Assembly (NCBI GenBank): GCA_019635795.1
Contig: JAHBYV010000013.1
Span: 1 to 64,000 of the forward strand
Length of the DNA stretch: 64,000 nt
Source of the DNA: Rhizobiaceae bacterium
GTDB taxonomy: Bacteria; Pseudomonadota; Alphaproteobacteria; Rhizobiales; Rhizobiaceae
Direction: 5' to 3'
Each line of letters opens with the position of its first letter. The first letter of the stretch is position 1. The position numbers and the translations under genes were made by a program. This document shows, piece after piece, positions 34,252 to 43,342 of the stretch. Below the pieces are notes generated by a model, which had not been told where the DNA came from, did no database searches, and saw only the letters and a list, made by a program, of their open reading frames with translations.

Positions 34252-35585
34252 AGATCGGCTTTACCCGCAGCGATTTTCCGGCCGGTTTTCTGTTTGGTGC
34301 AGCTACGGCAGCCTACCAGATCGAGGGTACCTCGTTCGGTAATTGTGGGCCATCTCACTGGGATAGCTTCGCGGCAACACCGGGAAATGTTGTTGGCGGC
34401 GATGACGGCGCGGTCGCATGTGAGCATTATCTCCGCTTCGCTGAAGACCTTGATCTGCTCTCCACGAATGATTTTGATGCCTATCGCTTCTCAGTTTCGT
34501 GGCCCCGCATCATGCCTGAGGGCAGGGGCGCGGTGAATGTGCAGGGGCTGGATTTTTACGACCGTTTGGTGGACGCGATGCTGGAACGCGGCCTCAAGCC
34601 TTACCTCACACTCTATCATTGGGATTTGCCGTCGGCGCTTGCCGACGTTGGCGGCTGGCGCAATCGCGACGTGGCATCGTGGTTCGCCGATTTTGCTCGC
34701 GTGGTGATGCAGCGTGTCGGTGATCGAATAGCGGCAACCGCTACGCTGAACGAGCCGTGGTGCATCGCGTGGCTGAGCCATTTCCTTGGCATTCACGCGC
34801 CCGGTCTGCGCGATATTCGCGCCGCCGCGCGCGCCATGCACCATGTCTTACTGGCGCACGGCACCGCGCTGGAAGCGATGCGCGCCGACGGTCATCGCAA
34901 TCTGGGTATCGTCCTTAATCTGCAATATGCCGAGCCCGGCGCGGTGGGCGATGCACACGCCAAAGCAGCATTGCTTGAGGACGGAATTTTCAATCGCTGG
35001 TTCCTGGATGGGCTATTTCACGGCACCTATCCCGACGATGTGCTGGCCGGGCTTGAGCCTCATCTTCCGACTGGCTGGGAAAAGGACATGGCCACTATTT
35101 CGCGGCCTATGGACTGGCTCGGGATCAACTACTACACCCGCCGCCGTGTTCTAAACGACCCCAACGCTCTTTGGCCGCATCAGGCCGATGCGCCGCCTGT
35201 GCTGCCGGTTACTGATATGGGATGGGAAGTCTATCCGGATGGTCTCTACTCGTTTTTGATACGTGTACATCGCGATTTTTCAAAGGGGTTACCGATCTTC
35301 GTCACGGAAAACGGCATGGCGAATGCTGATGTGATGGAGAACGGCTCGGTCTGGGACCCCCAGCGTATCGAATTTCTCAACCTGCATTTTGATGCAGTGC
35401 GGCGGGCGATCCGGGATGGTGTGCCGGTCGGGGGCTATTTCGTCTGGTCATTGCTCGACAATTATGAATGGGCGCTTGGATACTCCAAGCGCTTCGGCAT
35501 GGTGTATGTCGATTATGAAACCCAGAAGCGGACCCCGAAGGCTTCATTTAACGCGCTTGCCGCCGCCATCAGGCGTTCCCGATAA
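34248..35585 (+). CDS. Beta-glucosidase, glycoside hydrolase family 1
   Basis: This is a 445-residue intracellular GH1 enzyme of the (beta/alpha)8 class with retaining mechanism. The N-terminal signature FLFGAATAAYQIEG, the acid/base Glu in ATLNEPWCIAWL and the nucleophile Glu in IFVTENGMA are all present. YFVWSLLDNYEWALGYSKRFG near the C-terminus forms the aglycone site. Beta-glucosidase is the default; galactosidase or fucosidase activity is possible. The start overlaps the stop of the Crp/Fnr gene by 4 bp. The 3' end overlaps convergent mbfA by 17 bp. Confidence 0.93.
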   Translation: MKIGFTRSDFPAGFLFGAATAAYQIEGTSFGNCGPSHWDSFAATPGNVVGGDDGAVACEHYLRFAEDLDLLSTNDFDAYRFSVSWPRIMPEGRGAVNVQGLDFYDRLVDAMLERGLKPYLTLYHWDLPSALADVGGWRNRDVASWFADFARVVMQRVGDRIAATATLNEPWCIAWLSHFLGIHAPGLRDIRAAARAMHHVLLAHGTALEAMRADGHRNLGIVLNLQYAEPGAVGDAHAKAALLEDGIFNRWFLDGLFHGTYPDDVLAGLEPHLPTGWEKDMATISRPMDWLGINYYTRRRVLNDPNALWPHQADAPPVLPVTDMGWEVYPDGLYSFLIRVHRDFSKGLPIFVTENGMANADVMENGSVWDPQRIEFLNLHFDAVRRAIRDGVPVGGYFVWSLLDNYEWALGYSKRFGMVYVDYETQKRTPKASFNALAAAIRRSR

Positions 35586-36552
35586 GCACACCCGCAGCAA
35601 AGACCAGCGCGCCGCCCAGCATGACCTGCAATGCCGCCCGAAGGAATGGTGTTTCCATGTAGCGGTTTTGAATGAAGGTAATGGCCCATAGCTCAACAAA
35701 AACCACGGCAATCGCGATGGTTGTCGCGGTCCAGAAATTCGGAATCAAATAGGGCAGGGCGTGTCCCAAACCGCCCAGAGCCGTCATGATGCCTGAAGCA
35801 AGGCCGCGGGTGATGGGTGAGCCGCGACCGGAAAGCTTGCCATCGTCATGGACTGCTTCGGTGAAACCCATGGAAATACCTGCGCCAATCGAGGCGGACA
35901 GGCCTACAAGAAAAGTCTGCCACGTATCCTGTGTGGCAAAAGCTGCGGCAAAGATCGGCGCCAGGGTTGAAACGGACCCATCCATCAGTCCGGCAAGACC
36001 GGGCTGCACAATCGTCAAAATGAACTGTCGCCGTTCCTTCTGCGCTTCGTCTTCCTTTACTGACTGAGGCGCATATTGTTCGGTGAGCGCCTCGGCGCGG
36101 CCCTCATGCCCATGTTCGGCAATTGCCAGATCACCCAGCAGTTTGCGCGTGGCGGCATCTTCGGTCCGCTCGGCAGCGGCGCGGTAAAACCGCTCGGCCT
36201 GCCTCTCCATCTCGGCAGCTTGATTGCGTACCTTGTCTATGCCGAGAGGATGAACCAGCCAGTCGGGCTTGCGTTCATAAAATCCACGCACATGCTCACG
36301 GCGAATAAGCGGAATACTATCGCCGAACCGCGCGCGATGAATGTCGATTAATTCGCGCCTGTGCCCGTCTTCTTCTTCCGCCATCTCTTCGAAGATTTTC
36401 GCTGAGTCCGGGTATTGTTCGCGAAGACCATCGGCATAGGCGCGATAGATGCGGCCATCATCTTCTTCGGAAGAAATCGCCAGCGCCAAAATTTCCTGTT
36501 CTGTCAGGGAGTTAAAGTCCCTTTTCCCGCTCCACTTAAAGCCGAACGCCAT
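35569..36552 (-). CDS. mbfA: MbfA-type ferritin-like/VIT1 membrane iron exporter
   Basis: This 327-residue fusion has an N-terminal ferritin-like di-iron domain (about 20-165) with the Glu/His ligands in LAISSEEDDGRIY, FEEMAEEEDGHRREL, MERQAERFY and IAEHGHEGRAEAL. A C-terminal VIT1-like transporter follows (about 185-327), with four to five membrane segments (GLSASIGAGISMGFTEA, AIAVVFVELWAITF, AALQVMLGGALVFAAGVL). In Bradyrhizobium and Agrobacterium MbfA exports iron and protects against iron and peroxide stress under Irr control. No convincing Irr box was found upstream by eye. Confidence 0.92.
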   Translation of the reverse strand: MAFGFKWSGKRDFNSLTEQEILALAISSEEDDGRIYRAYADGLREQYPDSAKIFEEMAEEEDGHRRELIDIHRARFGDSIPLIRREHVRGFYERKPDWLVHPLGIDKVRNQAAEMERQAERFYRAAAERTEDAATRKLLGDLAIAEHGHEGRAEALTEQYAPQSVKEDEAQKERRQFILTIVQPGLAGLMDGSVSTLAPIFAAAFATQDTWQTFLVGLSASIGAGISMGFTEAVHDDGKLSGRGSPITRGLASGIMTALGGLGHALPYLIPNFWTATTIAIAVVFVELWAITFIQNRYMETPFLRAALQVMLGGALVFAAGVLIGNA

Positions 36553-36706
36553 CGATCAAAACCCTAACGTAAATGAGTTCCGTATAATATGACGTATTGG
36601 GTGCGCCGTATGCAGGCAGGCATAGTTGCACTTTGTCGCAGGCTGGATGCGAACGCCAGCCAGTAGTCTATCAACAGACGTGTGATTTTTGTTAAATGCA
36701 AAAATG

Positions 36707-36734
36707 TTAACTAACTTTCTTTCCACAGTATAAT
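36707..36734 (+). promoter_or_regulatory. Putative sigma-70 promoter before a small gene
   Basis: A perfect TATAAT (36729-36734) follows TTAACT (36707-36712) with a 16-bp spacer. Transcription would begin near 36741 and reach the small open frame at 36808. The other side of this gap (36553-36706), the mbfA upstream region, shows nothing further that I can name. Confidence 0.5.
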
Positions 36735-36807
36735 ACCGGATGCGTTGACATATGGGGCTGCTGTAAGCACCCTGCATTCGACGTGTTTTCTGATAGGCAG
36801 CCAGCTT

Positions 36808-37071
36808 GTGTCGCGTGATCTTATCGATCAACTGCATGAAAACGGACGCGTTGCTGTGGAGACAGCGGCAGTCGTCACGAAATTGCTTTCTGCGTCTTTG
36901 ATGAATCAGGCGCATAGGGAGCGGTTTCGTTCCGCCGTGTTGCTGCGTCACGGCGAAATTCTCAATCTGAGGGACCGGCTGGATCCGGACAACACCGATC
37001 CCGAGTTAGACCGCGTGGTGATGCGCCTCGAAGCGCTATGGAACCAGATCGCGCGGCAGGTAGAGGAATAG
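36808..37071 (+). CDS. Small protein of unknown function
   Basis: An 87-residue frame starting at GTG 36808 (MSRDLIDQLHENGRVAVET) ends at the stop next to convergent eda. The chain is mostly helical and charged, with no membrane segment, and ends LEALWNQIARQVEE. A TTG at 36745 would add 21 residues but lies next to the predicted transcription start. A TATAAT promoter lies upstream. I recognise no family. Codon use resembles its neighbours and the frame is not antisense to another gene, which supports a real gene. Confidence 0.6.
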   Translation: MSRDLIDQLHENGRVAVETAAVVTKLLSASLMNQAHRERFRSAVLLRHGEILNLRDRLDPDNTDPELDRVVMRLEALWNQIARQVEE

Positions 37072-37072
37072 C

Positions 37073-37714
37073 CTAACTGTTCTTAAGCCTGGACGCCTCG
37101 CGCGCCAGCGCTTCAATTTCGTTCCAGCGCCCTTCTTTCACCATCCGGTCTGGCGCGACCCATGAACCACCCACGCACACCACATTTGGCAGACTCAAAT
37201 AATCTGTGGCGTTCTTTTCGGAAATGCCGCCGGTCGGGCAAAACATCACGTCCGCGATTGGTGAGGCGAGCGCTTTGAGAAAAGGCGCGCCACCAGCCTG
37301 CTCGGCAGGGAAGAACTTCAAAAAGTCCACTCCGGCGTCTCGCGCCGCCATGATTTCACCCGGCGTTATTGCACCCGGAAGCAACGGAATCTCACTGCCG
37401 GCAGCTTCTGCCAGCAGAGCGGGGGTAAGGCCGGGACTCACAATGAATTTCGCCCCGGCATTGCTGGCTTCCTCAAATTGGCGCGGATTGAGAATGGTGC
37501 CGGCCCCAACTATGGCCTCCGGAACTTCAGCCGCCGCGCGTCTGATTGCTTCGATCGCATGGCCTGTGCGCAATGTTATTTCGATTGCGCGCAGGCCGCC
37601 GCGGGCAAGCGCCCTTGCCAGAGGCACAGCATCATTTGCGTTGTCGATCTTCAGAACGGGAATCACCGGCTGACCATCGAGCAACGTCAAGAGAGCGCGT
37701 GTCTTGCTGTTCAA
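37073..37714 (-). CDS. eda: KDPG/KHG aldolase
   Basis: This 213-residue class I aldolase of the Entner-Doudoroff pathway cleaves 2-keto-3-deoxy-6-phosphogluconate to pyruvate and glyceraldehyde 3-phosphate. The Schiff-base lysine is in VDFLKFFPAEQAGG. The general-base Glu is in AIEITLRT. Other blocks are VGAGTILN, FIVSPGLTPALL and FCPTGGIS. It is a stand-alone gene here; edd is not in the window. Confidence 0.94.
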   Translation of the reverse strand: MNSKTRALLTLLDGQPVIPVLKIDNANDAVPLARALARGGLRAIEITLRTGHAIEAIRRAAAEVPEAIVGAGTILNPRQFEEASNAGAKFIVSPGLTPALLAEAAGSEIPLLPGAITPGEIMAARDAGVDFLKFFPAEQAGGAPFLKALASPIADVMFCPTGGISEKNATDYLSLPNVVCVGGSWVAPDRMVKEGRWNEIEALAREASRLKNS

Positions 37715-37764
37715 ACCGGGTTCCTTTCCAAAACTCGAACTGTGAAAGCTTCATTTCAAACGAT

Positions 37765-38670
37765 TTAACAGAGCCTGGATCGTCTGTCTAATGGAACGCC
37801 ATGATATAGCCGGTCTATCCAGAAGATGGGGTCGGAATAGGAAATACGAGATTTCCGCTCGAAGCGGTCTGTGTTCTCAAGCGCCTTCAATGTTGTGCAG
37901 CCTAAAATGCCGTCATCGGAAATGTTAGCGGATTGCTGAAAGGCAATCAGCGCTGATTGGGTTGCAATGCCGAAATTGCCATCGCACTTCACGGGGAATC
38001 CTGCTTCGGTAAGCAATGTCTGTAATTGCATGACAGATGTTCCCGTGTCGCCGCGCTTTAGGGGCGGAACAATCGTCAGGCAACGCTCGCGTGCGAAACG
38101 CCGGTAGGCCTCAGCAATTTTGCGGTCGTAGCTGTTCCTGGCATAGGCAGGGCCGTTGTAAGCGCGGGCAAAGCCAGCCCAGTCATGGTTGTTCAGCGCC
38201 TGTGTCAGACCACTCCTGGCGATAAATCTCACCATTAATCGCATCTGTCCGGCAACGCCGGAGCGCACATCCTCAACGAGTTGGTCAATCGAGGCATAGC
38301 CCAGCCATTTCCAGTGGTCGCCCATCACCTGACCGACGCCCCAGGATGTCGAGCAAAAGGCGGCTGCACGGTCAATCATTGTGGCGCGGTTCAGCATTTT
38401 CCAGCGATTTTCCTGGGTGCGCGGGTTCGGAACGTCGCCCGCCTTGGGGGCTGCAAGCCCTGCGTCCAGCGCTTGCGAGCGCTTGCGTTCTGGTAGCAGG
38501 CGATAAAAATAATGCCCTTCGAATCGAATTAGAGGCTCGTCGCGTCCGCTGACAGGCGATGAGGTCACACCACCGCTTTCAACCTGCGCCACAGCCAGTA
38601 GCGCTGCCGGTTCGATACCTGCGGAACGCGCGACGCCCACGATCTCGCTTTTGATTTGCTTTGGAAACAT
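37765..38670 (-). CDS. N-acetylmuramidase-like protein with peptidoglycan-binding domain
   Basis: This 301-residue protein has an N-terminal catalytic region (about 1-195) resembling the N-acetylmuramidase (DUF3380) group used by phage endolysins. It shows LLAVAQVESGG with the candidate catalytic Glu, RFEGHYFYRLLP, and CSTSWGVGQVMGDHWKWLG. A PG_binding_1 module follows at about 200-260 (LKRGDTGTSVMQLQTLLTEAGF). There is no signal peptide, which is typical of endolysins that leave through a holin. No holin or phage gene is adjacent, so it may be a domesticated phage lysozyme. Confidence 0.78.
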   Translation of the reverse strand: MFPKQIKSEIVGVARSAGIEPAALLAVAQVESGGVTSSPVSGRDEPLIRFEGHYFYRLLPERKRSQALDAGLAAPKAGDVPNPRTQENRWKMLNRATMIDRAAAFCSTSWGVGQVMGDHWKWLGYASIDQLVEDVRSGVAGQMRLMVRFIARSGLTQALNNHDWAGFARAYNGPAYARNSYDRKIAEAYRRFARERCLTIVPPLKRGDTGTSVMQLQTLLTEAGFPVKCDGNFGIATQSALIAFQQSANISDDGILGCTTLKALENTDRFERKSRISYSDPIFWIDRLYHGVPLDRRSRLC

Positions 38671-38790
38671 ATGCAGAATCGCCCTTGTTGAAACTGGCGC
38701 TATATTGAGGCGGTTTTATTAGAGGTGGATAGAATATGTCGCGCTTGCACCCACTTGCAGGGTTTCGAGCAAGGCGATAGGCCACAGCGC

Positions 38791-39711
38791 ATGACTACAG
38801 ACACAAATGGCTACAAAATTGCTGCTCTTTATCACTTCGCCCGGTTGGACGACCATGCCGCCATGCGCGAACCGCTCGCTTCATTCTGCTGCGAACGCGG
38901 CATAAAAGGCACGTTGCTGCTCGCCCGCGAAGGGATAAACGGTACGGTCGCAGGGCCAGCCGGTTCGATTGATGAACTGCTGGCTTACCTGAAATCCATC
39001 CCGGCGCTGGCGGCGCTGGAGGCGAAACTCAGCCACTCGCCCGACATGCCCTTTCATCGCATGAAGGTGCGATTGAAGAAGGAAATCGTGACGATGGGCG
39101 TGCCGGACCTCGACCCGGCTGATGCGGGAACCTATGTTGCGCCGTCCGAATGGAACGATCTCATTTCCGATCCCGATACGATCGTGATTGATACGCGTAA
39201 CGATTACGAATATGCGCTCGGCACTTTTCGCAACGCAATCGATCCGCAAACCTCCAGTTTTACCGAGTTTCCAGGTTGGGTGGAGAGGCATCACAACCAA
39301 CTTGCCGGGCGCAAAATCGCGATGTTCTGCACGGGTGGCATACGCTGCGAGAAATCCACAGCCTACCTGAAATCAGTGGGCCTGAACGATGTTTATCATT
39401 TGCGCGGTGGTATCCTGAAATATCTGGAAGAAGTTCCCGCAAGTGAGAGTTTGTGGGAAGGCGAGTGCTTTGTGTTTGATGAGCGCGTTGCGGTGAAGCA
39501 CGGGTTGGAGATTGGCGAGGCCGAATTGTGTCGGGCCTGTCGCTATCCGCTCACGCAGAAAGACCGGGAGTCACCTCACTATGTCGTTGGCATTTCCTGC
39601 CCGCATTGCATCGACAAGCGGTCCGAAGAGGACCGTGCGCGCTACGCCGAACGCCAGAAGCAGGTTGAACTTTCCGAGCGCCGGGGTGGACGCAAGCATA
39701 TAGGAAGCTGA
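38791..39711 (+). CDS. trhO: tRNA uridine(34) hydroxylase, rhodanese type (TrhO)
   Basis: This 306-residue protein of the YceA/TrhO family hydroxylates U34 of tRNA to form ho5U without prephenate. The N-terminal acylphosphatase-like domain includes KGTLLLAREGINGTVAG. The rhodanese domain has the active Cys in MFCTGGIRCEKSTAYL. The C-terminal domain is Cys-rich (CRACRYPLTQ, SCPHC) and likely binds zinc. I chose ATG 38791 (MTTDTNGYKIAALYHFARL), which matches the family start; the frame to 38725 adds 22 unrelated residues. Confidence 0.9.
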   Translation: MTTDTNGYKIAALYHFARLDDHAAMREPLASFCCERGIKGTLLLAREGINGTVAGPAGSIDELLAYLKSIPALAALEAKLSHSPDMPFHRMKVRLKKEIVTMGVPDLDPADAGTYVAPSEWNDLISDPDTIVIDTRNDYEYALGTFRNAIDPQTSSFTEFPGWVERHHNQLAGRKIAMFCTGGIRCEKSTAYLKSVGLNDVYHLRGGILKYLEEVPASESLWEGECFVFDERVAVKHGLEIGEAELCRACRYPLTQKDRESPHYVVGISCPHCIDKRSEEDRARYAERQKQVELSERRGGRKHIGS

Positions 39712-39795
39712 CGATAATTTATCGCCGTCGCATTGCAATGGAGCGACGCTATTCCTAGTTTCGGATTCAACTTGATCCCATGCGGAGGCTGGCTG

Positions 39796-40548
39796 ATGTT
39801 CGATCCTAAGAAAATGCTTGATGAATTGCTTGGCTCGAACGTGCCCGGCACCTCCGGTACTGTGCGGGATCAGGCCGGCAAGGCCGTGCAAATGGCGAAG
39901 GATAATCCGCTGGCGGCAGGAGCGCTGGCCGCTGTTCTGCTCGGTACTGGTGCTGGCCGTAAAATGACCGGAAGCGCCATCAAGCTTGGCGGTCTGGCGG
40001 CTATCGGCGGCTTGGCCTATAAGGCGTACCAGAATTACAAGGCGGGACAAAATCCCGTTCAGGAAACGGCTGCGCGCGAACCTGAATTGTTGCCTCCACC
40101 GTCCGAAACTCCATTTCATCCATCTCAGGCACCACAAGGTGAAGCTGAATTCGTGCTTACATTGATCCGGGGCATGATTTCCGCTGCGAAAGCAGATGGT
40201 CATATTGATGATGAAGAGCGCAAGAAAATCATCGGTCGTATAGGGCTTGCAGGATTGGACAGTGACGCGAGCGCATTCCTGGACAAGGAACTTGCCAGTC
40301 CGCTCAATCTTGACGATCTCGTTGCACAGGCACAGACGGAAGCGCAAAGGGTAGAGCTTTATACCGCTTCCCGTCTTGCCATAAACGCGGATACAAGAGC
40401 AGAACGTGGCTATCTCGATTTGCTGGCAGGGCGGCTAAACCTGCCCGATACGCTTGTCGATCATATCGAAGCGACGATCAGTGGAGCGACGGTGCCTGTG
40501 GAGGCTGAGGCGAGCGACGCATCAAGCACCAGACGATCCCCTTGGTAA
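39796..40548 (+). CDS. DUF533 family protein (TerB-like domain)
   Basis: This 250-residue protein begins MFDPKKMLDELLGSNV. The N-terminal half has a hydrophobic glycine-rich segment (LAAGALAAVLLGTGAGRKM and LGGLAAIGGLAYKAYQNY). The C-terminal half (about 110-245) is a helical TerB-like domain with AAKADGHIDDEERKKIIGRI, resembling tellurite-resistance TerB and DUF533 (YebE). Function is unknown. GGAGG lies 9 nt before ATG 39796, which decides the start. The SDR gene follows after 15 bp. Confidence 0.82.
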   Translation: MFDPKKMLDELLGSNVPGTSGTVRDQAGKAVQMAKDNPLAAGALAAVLLGTGAGRKMTGSAIKLGGLAAIGGLAYKAYQNYKAGQNPVQETAAREPELLPPPSETPFHPSQAPQGEAEFVLTLIRGMISAAKADGHIDDEERKKIIGRIGLAGLDSDASAFLDKELASPLNLDDLVAQAQTEAQRVELYTASRLAINADTRAERGYLDLLAGRLNLPDTLVDHIEATISGATVPVEAEASDASSTRRSPW

Positions 40549-40563
40549 GGCCTGCCGGCTGCT

Positions 40564-41313
40564 ATGTCTAAGGTTGCAGTTGTTACCGGCGCAGGAACCG
40601 GAATTGGCAGGGCCGTCGCTGGAGCGCTGTTGAATGCGGGCTGGCACACGGCTTTGCTTGGACGACGCAGGGACAAGCTTGACGAATCCATTGCAGCGGC
40701 TGGTGCGGACAGTGCGACAGCTTTGGCAATTGCCTGTGATGTCAGTGATGCGGATCAGGTCGATGCCGCTTTTACCGAAGTTGTTCAGACCTTCGGGCGT
40801 GTCGACCTGTTGTTTAACAATGCCGGCATGGGCACCAGGCCCATGCTCATCGACGAAATTCCGGTCGATCTTTGGAAACAAGTGGTTGGGGTCAATCTTA
40901 CAGGTTCGTTTCTGTGCGCGCGGGCAGCATTTTCCGCAATGCGCAAGCAGCAACCGCGAGGCGGTCGGATCATCAATAACGGTTCGATTTCGGCCTATGC
41001 CCCGCGTCCCGGATCAGTTCCCTACACAACAACCAAGCACGCCATTACCGGATTGACGAAAACGCTGGCGCTTGACGGAAGGCCGTTCAACATCGCCTGC
41101 GGTCAGATCGATATAGGAAATGCGCTCACCGACATGGCAAGGCCGATGACAGTCGGCGTTCCGCAAGCAAACGGCACAATGGCGGCTGAGCCAGTCATGG
41201 ATGTCCAGCGGGTTGCGGACGCAGTGCTGTATATGGCCGGGATGCCGCTCGACAGCAATGTTCTGTTCCAGACCGTTATGGCAACCAATATGCCATTTGT
41301 CGGTCGTGGATAA
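40564..41313 (+). CDS. Short-chain dehydrogenase/reductase
   Basis: This 249-residue NAD(P)-dependent classical SDR has the cofactor motif [13 protein letters not shown] at the N-terminus and NNAGMGTRP, and the catalytic Tyr/Lys pair in [16 protein letters not shown]. The active-site Ser is in [11 protein letters not shown]. The substrate cannot be predicted. It probably shares a transcript with the DUF533 gene and ends in a strong hairpin. Confidence 0.9.
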   Translation: MSKVAVVTGAGTGIGRAVAGALLNAGWHTALLGRRRDKLDESIAAAGADSATALAIACDVSDADQVDAAFTEVVQTFGRVDLLFNNAGMGTRPMLIDEIPVDLWKQVVGVNLTGSFLCARAAFSAMRKQQPRGGRIINNGSISAYAPRPGSVPYTTTKHAITGLTKTLALDGRPFNIACGQIDIGNALTDMARPMTVGVPQANGTMAAEPVMDVQRVADAVLYMAGMPLDSNVLFQTVMATNMPFVGRG

Positions 41314-41346
41314 AAACCTGCGACGTTGGTCCCGCCGCAGGTTTAT
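41314..41346. terminator. Bidirectional terminator between convergent genes
   Basis: AAACCTGCG (41314-41322) and CGCAGGTTT (41336-41344) form a 9-bp stem with a 13-nt loop. T-runs on the plus side and the A-run on the other side allow it to end both the SDR and the PPC-protein transcripts. Confidence 0.8.
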
Positions 41347-41358
41347 TCGAGGTGCTTC

Positions 41359-43227
41359 TTAAATACCGCCTTGCACGTGCGATCCGACTTGCAGCTCGTA
41401 TATTGCTGATTGAAGTCTGTACGTTCCGACATTTTGCTCGGCTTCAGGGAAACCGCCAACCTCAATGTAATATGAACCGCTGCGGCTTGGCATGAAGGTG
41501 ACGCCTGAGCCCAGGCTATTTTCCCAACCTGCATTGTCGTTTGTGGTTTCGGGAAGCAGCGTGCCGTTGGAGTCAAATATGCCAAAGATCATCGGATCTG
41601 CCAGTGTGCTCGCACTTTCATCCAGGCCCCCGAACAGTTCGAAGCGATATGCTTGACCGGCGAGCAGGGAGACAACGAAGAAATCGCGATCGCCCACGCT
41701 TTCAACGCTACCCCGGATTAGACCGCCAGCCGTCAGCGCGCCTGCACGCCCGCTAGCTGCTTGGCTGAAGGTCGATGCAAAATCGTCAGTGGAACTCGGA
41801 GCCGGGGTGGGTACGGTGGCAACAGGTGTTGCGGGTGCAGTAGGAGCCGGAGTATTGCCGATATTGCCATCGTTGTCGGGTGTACTGGAAGTCTGTGCCG
41901 CGGTGGTCTGTTGAACCTTGACGGTGTAGCTGCCTGCATTCTCGCCATATGCACCAGCTTCAATGTAGATGCGGCCTGTCGTTCCGGCTGTGAACGTTAC
42001 GAGCGAATCGAGGCCCAGATAATCGTCATTACCTTGATTGATCAGGGTCGAATTTTGGTCATAGATCCCGAATATGCGTGTATCGGTCAGCGTTCCGTTA
42101 CCAGACGGCGAGCCCTGCATTTGAATCGTGTAGGTCTGGCCCGCGACCACGTCCAGTGCGAAAAAGTCTTTGTCGCCGCTCGTGTCTACAACGCCCGTGC
42201 GATTTACGCCAACGTTAAGGATTTCTGCCTGGCCGGAAACGGCACCCGATAGAGACGACGTGTGGTCATCCACTTTTAGTGGGGGCGTGTTTTCTTCGAT
42301 CGCTGTGATAGCATAGGTGCCGCTGGTTGAACCGTAGCCGCCGGCGTTGAGGTAGTACACTCCTGATGTTGAGGGGGTGAAGGTGAAACGCGCGTTCAAA
42401 CTTCCACCGAAATCATCATTGCCGGCGTGCAGGATTGCCCCGCCTGAGTCGTACAATCCGTATAGTCTCGGGTCGCTGAGCGTGAAGTAACTGTCATAGG
42501 ACGAGCCCAGAAGACCGAATGTGTATGTGTGACCAGCCTGGAGTTGGACCTGCCACATGTCGGTGTCGCCCCCGGTCGATACCTGACCGTTCAGGCGCGT
42601 CAAGGCCGTGCTGACAACGCCAAGACTTCCGTGCCGACCTTGAGCTGCTTCGCTGACGCTGGATGCGAAATCGACGCCTGAATTCAGGCTTCCCTCGGCT
42701 ATATAAATGCCGCCGGCCGGCATGCCGTGCAGCAGCAATTCCGCATTAGAAATCTCGCGATCTTCATATTCATCTTCCGCGCCAAGCGCCTTGTCGGCGG
42801 CCTGAAGCATGAGATGGCGGAAGAAGCCAATAAACACGTCTGGTGCGAGTTCGAGGTCAAGTTCAGGCTTGCCGCTGAACTGGTCAACCGGAAGCCCGGC
42901 CATCGTAACCACCCGGCGGTTGATCGATGCTATTGTGAAGTCGCCGATACCTGTCAGGCGAATGCCGATGTGCCCGCCGATGCTTTCGAGCTTCTGGTAA
43001 TCATAGCAGCCCGGAAGCATTTCGTGCATGATGAGAGAGCAGGCGATCTGAACCGAGCCGTCGCCTGTCGGCATATTGGTCCAGCGATCATTCTCAAGAA
43101 AATCGGGGGCAACGCTGAAGCCGGCGGCAAAGTTGCGGAAGCCCTCGATGTCAGAAACACGTGTTGCGTCCAGTTTACTCACTGCGTCGGCGCTGAGCGC
43201 TATGTTATGAATTTTCGTATAGCACAT
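41359..43227 (-). CDS. PPC-repeat protein with unrecognised N-terminal domain
   Basis: This 622-residue protein starts at ATG 43227 (MCYTKIHNIALSADAVS). Residues 1-180 are an unknown domain without a signal peptide. Three bacterial pre-peptidase C-terminal (PPC)-like modules follow at about 185-312, 318-440 and 480-622. Each runs G-D-x-D-x-F/W, LxAGxTYxF/I, a DP-x-x-x-G-x-x-D-x-x-G strand, NDD, then SGxYYxxxGG. A Pro/Thr linker separates modules two and three. PPC modules occur in secreted proteins and are often removed on export. No catalytic peptidase domain was seen. A non-classical export route is possible. The upstream region is strongly AT-rich. Confidence 0.75.
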   Translation of the reverse strand: MCYTKIHNIALSADAVSKLDATRVSDIEGFRNFAAGFSVAPDFLENDRWTNMPTGDGSVQIACSLIMHEMLPGCYDYQKLESIGGHIGIRLTGIGDFTIASINRRVVTMAGLPVDQFSGKPELDLELAPDVFIGFFRHLMLQAADKALGAEDEYEDREISNAELLLHGMPAGGIYIAEGSLNSGVDFASSVSEAAQGRHGSLGVVSTALTRLNGQVSTGGDTDMWQVQLQAGHTYTFGLLGSSYDSYFTLSDPRLYGLYDSGGAILHAGNDDFGGSLNARFTFTPSTSGVYYLNAGGYGSTSGTYAITAIEENTPPLKVDDHTSSLSGAVSGQAEILNVGVNRTGVVDTSGDKDFFALDVVAGQTYTIQMQGSPSGNGTLTDTRIFGIYDQNSTLINQGNDDYLGLDSLVTFTAGTTGRIYIEAGAYGENAGSYTVKVQQTTAAQTSSTPDNDGNIGNTPAPTAPATPVATVPTPAPSSTDDFASTFSQAASGRAGALTAGGLIRGSVESVGDRDFFVVSLLAGQAYRFELFGGLDESASTLADPMIFGIFDSNGTLLPETTNDNAGWENSLGSGVTFMPSRSGSYYIEVGGFPEAEQNVGTYRLQSAIYELQVGSHVQGGI

Positions 43228-43342
43228 TATACAATCTCTGGTTGCACTAAATTTGTTTGCTATCGTGCGTCGCAATGATACGACGCAGATGATCTTGTAA
43301 TTATATAATCAATTATATCAAATTTTTCTTATATACAATCGG
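43228..43342. other. AT-rich intergenic island
   Basis: The 115 bp before the PPC protein gene, between it and the convergent-side end of the aminotransferase gene, includes runs such as TAATTATATAATCAATTATAT, far more AT-rich than the surroundings. It presumably carries the promoter of the PPC gene; several overlapping TATAAT-like boxes prevent a firm assignment. Confidence 0.5.
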
